From positions 176,990-240,989 of the forward strand of contig NZ_JAAGNX010000002.1 in NCBI RefSeq assembly GCF_010500615.1: DNA of 64,000 bases, in the 5' to 3' direction. Source of the stretch: Oceanipulchritudo coccoides (GTDB lineage: Bacteria > Verrucomicrobiota > Verrucomicrobiia > Opitutales > Oceanipulchritudinaceae). Positions within the stretch are counted from its first letter, which is position 1. Each line of letters starts with the position of its first letter. The translations under genes and the position numbers were made by a program. The notes under the pieces are model-generated. The model did no database searches, had not been told where the DNA came from, and saw only the letters and a list, made by a program, of their open reading frames with translations. This document shows positions 25,079 to 32,784 of the stretch, one piece after another.

Positions 25079-27397
25079 TCAGGGAGCCGGGACTGAATAA
25101 TCAATGCGATAAAAGAGTCTGGGAGTGACTCCATCTGGGGATTCGATCGCTTGATCGATCAGGGAATTTGTCCCGACATCAGGAGAGGTAAAGCCTGACC
25201 AGCCCTGAAGATCCAAGGATTTCTCGATAAAATAGTTCCAGCCAACCGGAACCCGGTGGCGCAGAAGCAAGTCTCCGGAATCCGCAAGGATTTCCTGGGT
25301 AATTGCAGAAGCCCCGTCGGTGCCGGCGTAAAGGACCTGACTGAGTCCCCCTTCGATCGTGTTGGGTGAAAGGAGCAAACTGTTGACGAGTTCGGCCTCG
25401 GTGCCGAAGTCCTCGATTCCACCGGTTGTGGGCGAAACAAACCCGAGCAGACGCCACTGGTCGGTATTGCCGTTATAGGGGCGCCAGAAGCCATCACCCG
25501 GGGCTCCCCCGGCGTGCGCCAGTTGGTAGAAGTTATCTGTCAGGACAATGTCGGTCGGCGAACCCGATGATTCGACCAGGAAGAATACCAAGTCCTTTCC
25601 GTCATCCGGTGTGGAATTGAACGGAGGTTGTGAATTGCCTGAAAAAAGACGCCCTCCAGCGGCGTAGTCCCCTTCCCCATCGGCCCGCTTGAAGGAGATA
25701 TTCGGGCGTGAAGGATCCTGTGTGGTCCAACCGATCTGGAAAGCATAGTCCCCAGCCGGCAGTTCCAGATCGGGAATATCAAAGGCATAAAAATCCCCCG
25801 CCAGCCAGTTGGTATTCTGGACGTCTATTAAATACGCATTGCCGGGCAAGACCGGATTCGGGGCATTAAACGCGCCGATCCAGATCTTGAGGACATGGGT
25901 CCCCGATCCAAAACTGGAATTGCTCCCACACTTCAGCACAAAGGCGTCGAGTGTTCGTGTCTCCGTCAGGCTGAACGATTGCCCGCCGGACTGCTGAAAG
26001 TCGAGATCCCAACGCACCGGCACACCGGTTGTGTCGCCAGTGGTCTGGCTGATGATGATGTTCTGAATGGGGGCTGTCGCACCGAGTGAATTGACGGTAG
26101 CGTCAGCCGGCAACGTGCCGCTTTCCACAAGCAGGGGCCGCCAACCGGGTATCGGAACGGAGGAAACATGGAACCACGGGTCCTGGGTGGCACCAGCGGT
26201 TGCGCCTGGCTCAATCGGGGGGCCGGCAAGGGATGCATACAAGGGCTGGCTAATGCCGGGGTCGGTCGACGCATAGGTCAACGGGGTAAGTCCGGCCTTG
26301 GCCACCAGGCCATGCGTCGCAATGAGCCCGGTAGTCGTCGATTCCCGGCCGATGACAAGGAAATAGCGGACATGGACCGTTTCTCCCGGGTTCAGGGTGA
26401 TGAAGTGGCGCACGGCACTGACGTAAAAGTTCCGCCAGGAGGTTTCGTCGACGGGGAAGGGCTCGCTCTGCGAGGAGGCCGCACCCCACCGCCACTCCGA
26501 AGCACGCCGGGCGCCGGACGGAGTAGTTTGCCCGAAAACCACGGTAAGGCTCGGCGCGTCGGAAGCGCTGGATTCTGCATAACTGGCATAGCCGTCGGTG
26601 GCGCTCAATAGCGTCAGGTTCGGATCGGAAAATAATCCACCGGAAAGGACGCGCAGGCCGCCATTGTAGATGTAATGATTGGGAAGGCTGCTCCGCCTCA
26701 CGCCCGTCCAGGGAAAATTGAAAAAATCCAGCACCTCGTCGCCTGCATTATGCAGGACATATTCCACCTCAAGGATTCCCTCACCCCGGTCGGTGATGCG
26801 CTGGAAGAGAATCTGGCCGGACTTATGGATTGTCGGAACATGCGCATGCTGGCTCCAGTTGGCTGTTACCAGTTGGCCTGCCGGCGAGTTGATGGCAGAA
26901 GCCAGCAGCGGGCTGAAAAAGGGTGTGTCGGTGTAAGGTGGATCATCAAGGTAGATGCCAGCCCCGTGGATGAAATACGGGTCTGTTTCCGTGTTGAGAG
27001 TAGTGTTGACTGATACCGGCATCGTCACTTCATCCACCCAAGGAGCGCGGTCAGGATTTGCTCCACCCCTGAATTGCGGCGGGATCCACTCATCCCCGTT
27101 GGCGCGGATCGAAAAGATCTGCCCGCCCTTGCCGACGCGGACCGTCCAGTTGCCCAGGCTGCTGCTTGTCCCCTTGAGCGAAAAGGCGAAGACATCCGTC
27201 TCGGGGAAACTCACCGACCACGGGGACGCATCCACTGGGTCATAGATATCCGAAACAGTCGCAATGGGGCCACCTGCCGTCCAGACGGTTGGCGCGGGAA
27301 AGACGCTGTCAAAGTCATAGCCGGCCTGCGCCGCAAGCGGCAACAGGAGGGCTGGAAAGAGAAAGATCTGGATTCGTATGCTTGGTAACTTGGCCAT
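25079..27397 (-). CDS. Secreted protein of an unrecognised family, paralogue of the protein at 9170
   Basis: 772 residues with signal peptide (about 1-25). The central region (about 60-420) aligns with the protein at 9170: GKGGQIFSIR, YFIHGAGIYLDDP, PFFSP, NWSQHAHV and PWTGVRRSS. It lacks that protein's N-terminal repeat module. Residues about 470-620 instead carry the module also found in the sulfatase at 11613 (LKIWIGAFN, YAFQIGWTTQD, DLVFFLVESS). The last ~60 residues (IEKSLDLQGWS...RLFYRIDYSVPAP) resemble the other C-terminal modules. I recognise no named family; a carbohydrate-active enzyme is a reasonable guess from context. It is a single-gene unit behind the promoter box at 27461-27507. 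Confidence 0.75.
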   Translation of the reverse strand: MAKLPSIRIQIFLFPALLLPLAAQAGYDFDSVFPAPTVWTAGGPIATVSDIYDPVDASPWSVSFPETDVFAFSLKGTSSSLGNWTVRVGKGGQIFSIRANGDEWIPPQFRGGANPDRAPWVDEVTMPVSVNTTLNTETDPYFIHGAGIYLDDPPYTDTPFFSPLLASAINSPAGQLVTANWSQHAHVPTIHKSGQILFQRITDRGEGILEVEYVLHNAGDEVLDFFNFPWTGVRRSSLPNHYIYNGGLRVLSGGLFSDPNLTLLSATDGYASYAESSASDAPSLTVVFGQTTPSGARRASEWRWGAASSQSEPFPVDETSWRNFYVSAVRHFITLNPGETVHVRYFLVIGRESTTTGLIATHGLVAKAGLTPLTYASTDPGISQPLYASLAGPPIEPGATAGATQDPWFHVSSVPIPGWRPLLVESGTLPADATVNSLGATAPIQNIIISQTTGDTTGVPVRWDLDFQQSGGQSFSLTETRTLDAFVLKCGSNSSFGSGTHVLKIWIGAFNAPNPVLPGNAYLIDVQNTNWLAGDFYAFDIPDLELPAGDYAFQIGWTTQDPSRPNISFKRADGEGDYAAGGRLFSGNSQPPFNSTPDDGKDLVFFLVESSGSPTDIVLTDNFYQLAHAGGAPGDGFWRPYNGNTDQWRLLGFVSPTTGGIEDFGTEAELVNSLLLSPNTIEGGLSQVLYAGTDGASAITQEILADSGDLLLRHRVPVGWNYFIEKSLDLQGWSGFTSPDVGTNSLIDQAIESPDGVTPRLFYRIDYSVPAP

Positions 27398-27460
27398 CTG
27401 TGTGCGAGGGTGTCAGGGTACCTCCACCCACAAGGTAACTGAACAAGGGAAGGATTTGCA

Positions 27461-27507
27461 ACTGTAGCACAAGTTCCAATGGTCACGTCATCCTGTGTTC
27501 ACAGGAT
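27461..27507 (-). promoter_or_regulatory. Candidate regulon promoter, site 6 (gene 25079-27397)
   Basis: Minus-strand box ATCCTGTGAACACAGGAT (27507-27490), with perfect 7-bp arms around four bases. After 23 bp comes TACAGT (27466-27461). The box is 92 bp from the start codon at 27397. The bases just before the -10 (TGC) are the same as at site 5. Confidence 0.65.
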
Positions 27508-27523
27508 GGAGGGACTGAGGGGA

Positions 27524-28087
27524 TCAAACAAACTCCGAGACGATCTCCGGGGTTGGGGAGGCGATGACAACACTCTCGACCAGCATGCCCTTCCGGGAAA
27601 TGACGTCGGCCCCGGCCTGCACCGCCGCCTCCACAGCGGCAACATCCCCGGTGAGAGTGACGAATGCCTTTCCGCCGATCGCCATGGCCAGGTGAATCGT
27701 GACCAGCTGGACGTCAGCGGCCTTGACCGATGCATCGGCTGCCTTGATGACCGAGGCAACACTGAATCCTTCAATTACCCCAAGGGCCTTCATCTCGGGA
27801 AGGTGGGTCACCCCGCTGATGGCTGGAAAGACTTCCGGGTGGACATTGGCGATCGTGAAGTGATCGACACAGGTATGAGCGGCGGCCTGTACACCAGCCT
27901 CAATGGCTGCCGAAACCCTGGCCACGCTACCCCCGACGAGGACCATGTACTTTCCCGGACAGATGGTCCGGTTGACGATAATCTGCACATCGGCGGCCTT
28001 CATCATCGTGTCGGCCACGTAAATTCCGCGCGCGATGCTGCTGGTTTCCACAAGCCCGATTGAAGTCCCGTTTTGTTTTAAATCCAT
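27524..28087 (-). CDS. pduT: Tandem-domain microcompartment shell protein, PduT-like (BMC-T, Fe-S)
   Basis: 187 residues made of two BMC domains: residues about 8-95 (GLVETSSIARGIYVADTMMKAADV) and about 101-183 (ALGVIEGFSVASVIKAADASVKAADV). The segment ICPGKY places Cys43 where PduT has the cysteine that binds a [4Fe-4S] cluster at the centre of the trimer. Family role: a shell pore that conducts electrons or houses an Fe-S cluster and works with PduS. The gene follows the pduS-like gene by 24 bp with a good ribosome site (GAGGAA, 6 bp spacing). No other shell gene, aldolase or aldehyde dehydrogenase is in the window, so this is a satellite pair whose compartment must be encoded elsewhere. 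Confidence 0.9.
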   Translation of the reverse strand: MDLKQNGTSIGLVETSSIARGIYVADTMMKAADVQIIVNRTICPGKYMVLVGGSVARVSAAIEAGVQAAAHTCVDHFTIANVHPEVFPAISGVTHLPEMKALGVIEGFSVASVIKAADASVKAADVQLVTIHLAMAIGGKAFVTLTGDVAAVEAAVQAGADVISRKGMLVESVVIASPTPEIVSEFV

Positions 28088-28111
28088 TTTTGTTTCCTCG
28101 GTGAAATTCGC

Positions 28112-29452
28112 TTATGCCGAAATGATAATCTCCGACCCGTTGATTTTCGATACCGTTCCGGCGATACCCGCATGCACAGGGCAACCAAGGTCTTTGACCG
28201 CAACCGTCCCGATGAGCTCCCCGGCCTTGACCTGCTGGCCCAGCTCCACTGAGGAACTGGCCGGAGTGCCGATATGCTGGCGAAGCGGGATCCTAACCGA
28301 TGCCGGCTGTGCGCTTGCCTCGGCAAACTTTGCCGGCCGGTCATACGGGTTCAGCCCGAGTTGCCGGTAAAGGCGGCTGATGGGCACTTCCCGCCCGTGC
28401 CGGGCAGGATGAATCCCGCGGGTGAGGACTTCCAGTTCCTGTTCGGTGCGGCTGGTCTTTGTCTCCCGGAGCAATGCCTTGGCATCGACACAGATGTTTT
28501 TGGGATCGAGCTGCTCGGGGCAGGCAATCAGTGAGCAGATATTGCACTCGCAACAGAACTCCGCCCAGAGGCTGGTCCGCTGCTTGTCCTCCCCGGTCAT
28601 GAGCAGGTTGCGCATCACCTTGTGCGGCTCGATTGGGTAGCCCATCAGGTAACGCGGGCACAATTCCGTGCACATTGAGCACTGGTCACACTGCCCGTGA
28701 CCAACGCGCGTGTAGGTCTCCTTTGGGGCACCCTTGCGCTGGACAAGGTAATGGTCGGACGGCAGCACAATCAACCCGCCGATTGTCTTCGTGACGGGTG
28801 CTTCCAAGTCGAAGGACAGGCCCCCCATCATGACACCGCCGGTCAGAATGGCCGGATCCTCACAGGTCAGCCCGCCCGCCATTTCAATACATTCCCGGAA
28901 AGAGGTGCCCAACGGGACCTTGAAAGTCTTCGGCTCGGCCACCTCGCCCGTCACCGTGACCCATTTTTCATGGACCGGGATGCCTTCCACGGCCTTTGCC
29001 ACGTTGATGATCGTCTCCACATTGTCCACCACACAACCGACATGAAGCGGCAACCCGCCCGGAGGAATCAGCCTTCCGGTCACCGCATGCACCAGCACAT
29101 ACTCATCCCCAGCCGGATAAACATTCGGGTAAACCAGTGATCGGAAACCGAGTGGCTCCATCAACGGGCGAAGGACGTCCATCACATCCGCGTTCTTCTC
29201 CTTCACGCAGATCGTGACGGTGGTCGCACCGGTTATCTCCTGCATCAGCCGTAGTCCTTCCATCAGACGCACCGACTCCTGCAGCATGACCTCGCGGTCC
29301 TTGTACAGCAGCGGTTCGCACTCCGCGCCGTTGGCGATCACATGCTCGACCTGCGCATCCAGTTTCCGGTGAGTCGGGAACCCCGCCCCCCCGGCCCCGA
29401 CGACTCCGGCCGTGCGTATCCGCTCGAGTAAATCACTTCTATCCAAACCCAT
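28112..29452 (-). CDS. pduS: PduS-like Fe-S flavoprotein (RnfC-type electron carrier)
   Basis: 446 residues. The N-terminus has the glycine-rich NADH/FMN-binding loop GVVGAGGAGFPTHRK (about 16-30) and NGAECEPLLYKDRE (41-54), as in RnfC, NuoF and PduS. About residues 258-310 hold two cluster motifs, CDQCSMCTELCP and CCECNICSLIACP, for two [4Fe-4S] clusters. The C-terminus is a barrel-sandwich domain (HIGTPAS...VKAGELIG). PduS reduces cobalamin or moves electrons from NADH across the shell together with PduT. The downstream pduT-like gene supports that pairing. It has a clear ribosome site (GAGGAAA, 8 bp before ATG). It is divergent from the ABC ATPase gene, with 186 bp between them. Confidence 0.9.
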   Translation of the reverse strand: MGLDRSDLLERIRTAGVVGAGGAGFPTHRKLDAQVEHVIANGAECEPLLYKDREVMLQESVRLMEGLRLMQEITGATTVTICVKEKNADVMDVLRPLMEPLGFRSLVYPNVYPAGDEYVLVHAVTGRLIPPGGLPLHVGCVVDNVETIINVAKAVEGIPVHEKWVTVTGEVAEPKTFKVPLGTSFRECIEMAGGLTCEDPAILTGGVMMGGLSFDLEAPVTKTIGGLIVLPSDHYLVQRKGAPKETYTRVGHGQCDQCSMCTELCPRYLMGYPIEPHKVMRNLLMTGEDKQRTSLWAEFCCECNICSLIACPEQLDPKNICVDAKALLRETKTSRTEQELEVLTRGIHPARHGREVPISRLYRQLGLNPYDRPAKFAEASAQPASVRIPLRQHIGTPASSSVELGQQVKAGELIGTVAVKDLGCPVHAGIAGTVSKINGSEIIISA

Positions 29453-29638
29453 ATCGTGTCTTTCCTCGCTTTCACGGATACAAACTCACGCGCCAAGGTA
29501 AAGCCTCAATGATATGGAAGTGGATAAGACCCGCCGCCTACGAGCCCGAGCAGATCCTGTAATATGGATTAAGCCTTGAGTGACGATAATCTGCATTTTG
29601 AAGTATCCTAAAAAAGAATAATGCAGTAAGCTCGTTCC

Positions 29639-30775
29639 ATGGCCGAAGTATCCCTGAAGGACCTTGTTAAGATCTACCCTGCCTCGGGGAAAACCCCGCC
29701 CGTCGGGGCGGTGAAGCGGATCAACCTCGATATCAAGGACCGCGAGTTCATGGTGCTGGTCGGGCCCTCGGGATGTGGCAAGTCGACAACATTGCGGATG
29801 ATCGCCGGGCTTGAGGAAATCACGGAGGGAGAAATTTCCATTGGTAAGAGGGTCGTAAATGATATCCAGCCGAAGAACCGTGACATCGCAATGGTCTTCC
29901 AGAATTACGCCCTCTACCCGCACATGACAGTTTTTGAAAATATGGCCTTTGGGCTGAAATTGCAAAAAAAGCCCAAAGAGGAAATCAACAAGCGCGTCAT
30001 GGCCGCGGCGGAAATTCTCGGGATCGAGTCGTTGCTTGAACGCAAGCCCAAAGCCATGTCGGGTGGTCAGCGCCAGCGTGTGGCAGTGGGTCGGGCCATT
30101 GTCCGCAATCCCAAAGTGTTCCTTTTTGATGAGCCCCTTTCCAACCTTGATGCCAAGATGCGGGTGTCCATGCGGACGGAGATCTCCAAGCTGCACGCGC
30201 GCCTTGGAGCGACCATGATCTACGTGACCCACGACCAAGTGGAAGCGATGACCATGGGCGACCGGATCTGCGTCATGAAAGATGGGGATATCATGCAGGT
30301 GGCCGAACCGCTCCAACTGTACAACAGTCCGGAAAACATGTTTGTCGCGGGATTCATCGGGAGCCCTCCCATGAATTTCCTTCACGGTACGCTGACGAAG
30401 GAGGACGGCTCGGTCTGGTTCACAGAGGAGAATCCCGGCAGTGCGCCCATTAAAATCAAGTTGAGTGACAACCTGGCCGCGAAAGGCATAACCCATGTGG
30501 GAAACAAGGTTGTCTTCGGGATTCGCCCAGAGGATATCGCGGACGCAAACACGGTAACCGACATCGATCCGACCGTGCGTTCAAAAGCGAAAGTGGAAGT
30601 CTCCGAACCGATGGGGGCGGAAACATTCCTTTACCTGGACAGTGGCGCCCACAGCTTCATCGCCAAGGTCCATTCCGGGGACAAATATGAAATTACCCAG
30701 AATGTTGAACTGTACTTTAACATGGAAAAGGTCCACCTTTTCGATCCGGAATCGGAAAAGGTGTTGCGGAATTAA
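29639..30775 (+). CDS. ugpC: Sugar ABC transporter ATP-binding protein, UgpC/MsmX/MalK type
   Basis: 378 residues. The ATPase signatures are all present: Walker [10 protein letters not shown] (42-50), Q-loop Gln88, signature MSGGQ (140-144), Walker B FLFDEP (161-166), D-loop SNLD, and switch His198 in [13 protein letters not shown]. The C-terminal ~140 residues form the TOBE/MalK-like regulatory domain. Such ATPases energise CUT1-type sugar or glycerol-phosphate importers and often serve several permeases from one orphan gene. No permease or binding-protein gene is beside it, so it is probably such a shared subunit. Its substrate cannot be read from the sequence. Confidence 0.9.
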   Translation: MAEVSLKDLVKIYPASGKTPPVGAVKRINLDIKDREFMVLVGPSGCGKSTTLRMIAGLEEITEGEISIGKRVVNDIQPKNRDIAMVFQNYALYPHMTVFENMAFGLKLQKKPKEEINKRVMAAAEILGIESLLERKPKAMSGGQRQRVAVGRAIVRNPKVFLFDEPLSNLDAKMRVSMRTEISKLHARLGATMIYVTHDQVEAMTMGDRICVMKDGDIMQVAEPLQLYNSPENMFVAGFIGSPPMNFLHGTLTKEDGSVWFTEENPGSAPIKIKLSDNLAAKGITHVGNKVVFGIRPEDIADANTVTDIDPTVRSKAKVEVSEPMGAETFLYLDSGAHSFIAKVHSGDKYEITQNVELYFNMEKVHLFDPESEKVLRN

Positions 30776-30846
30776 GCACTCCACCAAATAACGGTCGCTG
30801 TCTGGAAGCTCGCGCAAATGCGGGGGAAGCTTTCATTAAAAGACAG

Positions 30847-31992
30847 ATGATTGACCCGCCGACAGAATCCACGGAAACACATCCGGGCGAAATTGGACTC
30901 GTCCGATGGAAGGATTATGTCCACACGGGAGCCTTCACCTTTGAATCGGGGGAGAAAATTCCCGGGTTTACGCTGCGCTACGAGACCTACGGGAAGCTGA
31001 ACCCGCAGAAGGACAACGCCATCCTGATTTGTCACGCCCTGAGCGGGGATCATCACTGCGCGGGCATTCACAACCTGAACGACAAGAAACAGGGCTGGTG
31101 GAATAACATGATCGGGCCGGGCAAGCCGATCGATACGAACAAGTACTTCATCATCTGCAGCAATTGCCTTGGCGGCTGCCAGGGCTCGACTGGACCGAAA
31201 TCCATCAATCCCGAGACCGGCAACCCCTACAATATGGACTTTCCGCTAGTCTCGATCCGAGACATGGTCCGCTCGCAGTATCTGTTGCTTCGCGAAGGGC
31301 TCGGCGTGGAGTCAATCTATGCGGTCATCGGCGGTTCCATGGGCGGAATGCAGGTTCTCCAGTGGGGCATCGATTATCCGGATTTTGTCCGCAAGCTGAT
31401 TCCGATGGCGACCACCGCGCGCCAGAACGCACAGGCCATCGCCTTCAACGAAGTGGGTCGCCTGGCCGTGATGCAGGATCCCGAATGGCAAAACGGCGCT
31501 TACGGGGACGGGAAGGGCCCCAATGTAGGACTGGCGGTTGCCCGTATGATGGCTCACATCACGTATCTCAGCGATGCCGGCCTCGAGGAAAAATTTGGCC
31601 GGGACAAAGTGAAGCCCAATGAAGCCCGTTCGCAGTTTGATGCGGAATTCCAAGTTGAAAGTTATTTACGCTACCAGGGACAGAGCTTTATCAGCCGCTT
31701 TGACGCCAATTCCTACCTTTACCTGACCAAGGCCTTGGACCGCTTCGATCTCTTCGGCGAATCAGGCCAGCTTGAGGACCGGGTCAAGGCCATCCGTGCG
31801 CGGACCCTTGTTGTGGCTTTCAAGAGCGACTGGCTCTTCCCGCCCGCCCAGAATCGGGCCATCGTCCACGCGCTTCTGCGTTGTGGATGTGAGGCCTCAT
31901 ACGCGGAGCTCGATTTGACGCTTGGACATGACAGCTTCCTCGTGAACGCTCCCGACCTGTATCAGCTGGTCCACAACTTCCTGAACGCCTGA
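30847..31992 (+). CDS. metX: Homoserine O-acetyltransferase
   Basis: 381 residues, normal length. Alpha/beta-hydrolase acyltransferase with HALSGDHH near residue 63, CLGGCQGSTGP (107-117), the nucleophile motif GGSMGG (Ser164) and the late catalytic residues in FKSDWLFPP (Asp) and LGHDSFLV (His). It acetylates L-homoserine with acetyl-CoA in the transsulfuration or direct-sulfhydrylation route to methionine; some family members use succinyl-CoA, which sequence alone does not settle. metW follows after 6 bp, the usual arrangement. The 71-bp leader has a short hairpin (AAGCT 30806-30810 with AGCTT 30828-30832) but no recognisable riboswitch. Confidence 0.93.
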   Translation: MIDPPTESTETHPGEIGLVRWKDYVHTGAFTFESGEKIPGFTLRYETYGKLNPQKDNAILICHALSGDHHCAGIHNLNDKKQGWWNNMIGPGKPIDTNKYFIICSNCLGGCQGSTGPKSINPETGNPYNMDFPLVSIRDMVRSQYLLLREGLGVESIYAVIGGSMGGMQVLQWGIDYPDFVRKLIPMATTARQNAQAIAFNEVGRLAVMQDPEWQNGAYGDGKGPNVGLAVARMMAHITYLSDAGLEEKFGRDKVKPNEARSQFDAEFQVESYLRYQGQSFISRFDANSYLYLTKALDRFDLFGESGQLEDRVKAIRARTLVVAFKSDWLFPPAQNRAIVHALLRCGCEASYAELDLTLGHDSFLVNAPDLYQLVHNFLNA

Positions 31993-31998
31993 TCCGCC

Positions 31999-32631
31999 AT
32001 GCCACGCCACCAAATCAAACGGGAAACCGACCTGCAGATCATCTCCGAATGGATTGATGAGGGGCAAAGCGTGCTGGATGTGGGTTGCGGACGCGGAATC
32101 CTCCTTGAGCATCTCATCCGGACCCGCTCGGCACGCGCCCTGGGGGTTGATGCCAGCCTGGAAAAAGTACAGTCCTGCGTCAAACGGGGAGTCCCGGTCT
32201 ACCATGGCGCCGCAGAATCCCTTCTGGAAGAGTTTCCCGATGGCTATTTCGACTGGGTCATTCTTTCCCGAATGGTTCAGGAGCTCGCCCACCCCGGTGA
32301 ATTGATCCGCGCGTCACTGCGTGTCGCCAGCAACGTCGCTGTCGGCTTTGTCAACCATGGTTACTGGCTAAACCGCTGGTCCACCCTCCGCACCGGCTCG
32401 CGCCCGACAAATGAGGTCTTTCCACTATCCTGGGATGCCGGCCACCCCTACAATCCCGTCACGATCAAGGGATTCAACCAGTTTGCCTCGAAGGAAGGAA
32501 TCGACATCGCCAATACCATCTTTCTCAAGGGCGACTGGCGACAACGGACTTCGTTTCTCCCAAATCTGACAGCGGGATATGCGGTGTACCATTTGAGGGG
32601 CACATCTGGGACCTGGCTTTCGGGGGGCTGA
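31999..32631 (+). CDS. metW: MetW, methionine biosynthesis methyltransferase-like protein
   Basis: 210 residues. The class I SAM-binding motif LDVGCGRG is near residue 27, followed by LGVDASLEKV, and the family-typical PDGYFDWVILSRMVQEL and GFVNHGYWLNRW follow. MetW pairs with MetX and is needed for, or stimulates, homoserine acylation in several bacteria; a methyltransferase reaction of its own is not established. It sits 6 bp downstream of metX and is surely co-transcribed. Confidence 0.92.
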   Translation: MPRHQIKRETDLQIISEWIDEGQSVLDVGCGRGILLEHLIRTRSARALGVDASLEKVQSCVKRGVPVYHGAAESLLEEFPDGYFDWVILSRMVQELAHPGELIRASLRVASNVAVGFVNHGYWLNRWSTLRTGSRPTNEVFPLSWDAGHPYNPVTIKGFNQFASKEGIDIANTIFLKGDWRQRTSFLPNLTAGYAVYHLRGTSGTWLSGG

Positions 32632-32784
32632 GCCCGCATCGTTAGGGCCCGATCAGGCTCCGGGACTGGGAAAATTTAACTTGCAATGACTGTCAAAGCA
32701 GGATTGTAACGTGATTGGATAATGCTTAACTGTAGCTATCAACTTAGACGGACTTTGTCCTAAAAGCGAAAACTGAACAAACAA

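Noticed and set aside
29554-29569. ATCCTGTAATATGGAT upstream of the pduS-like gene as a seventh regulon box
   Set aside because: Two bases shorter than the consensus, arms do not match well, and no TAnnnT lies at the expected 21-23 bp. Not convincing.
29486-30496. 336-codon minus-strand frame over the ABC ATPase gene
   Set aside because: Antisense to a textbook ATPase; composition (many His and Arg) is typical of a shadow frame.
30776-30846. SAM-responsive riboswitch upstream of metX
   Set aside because: Only 71 bp and one short hairpin; no riboswitch core I can recognise.
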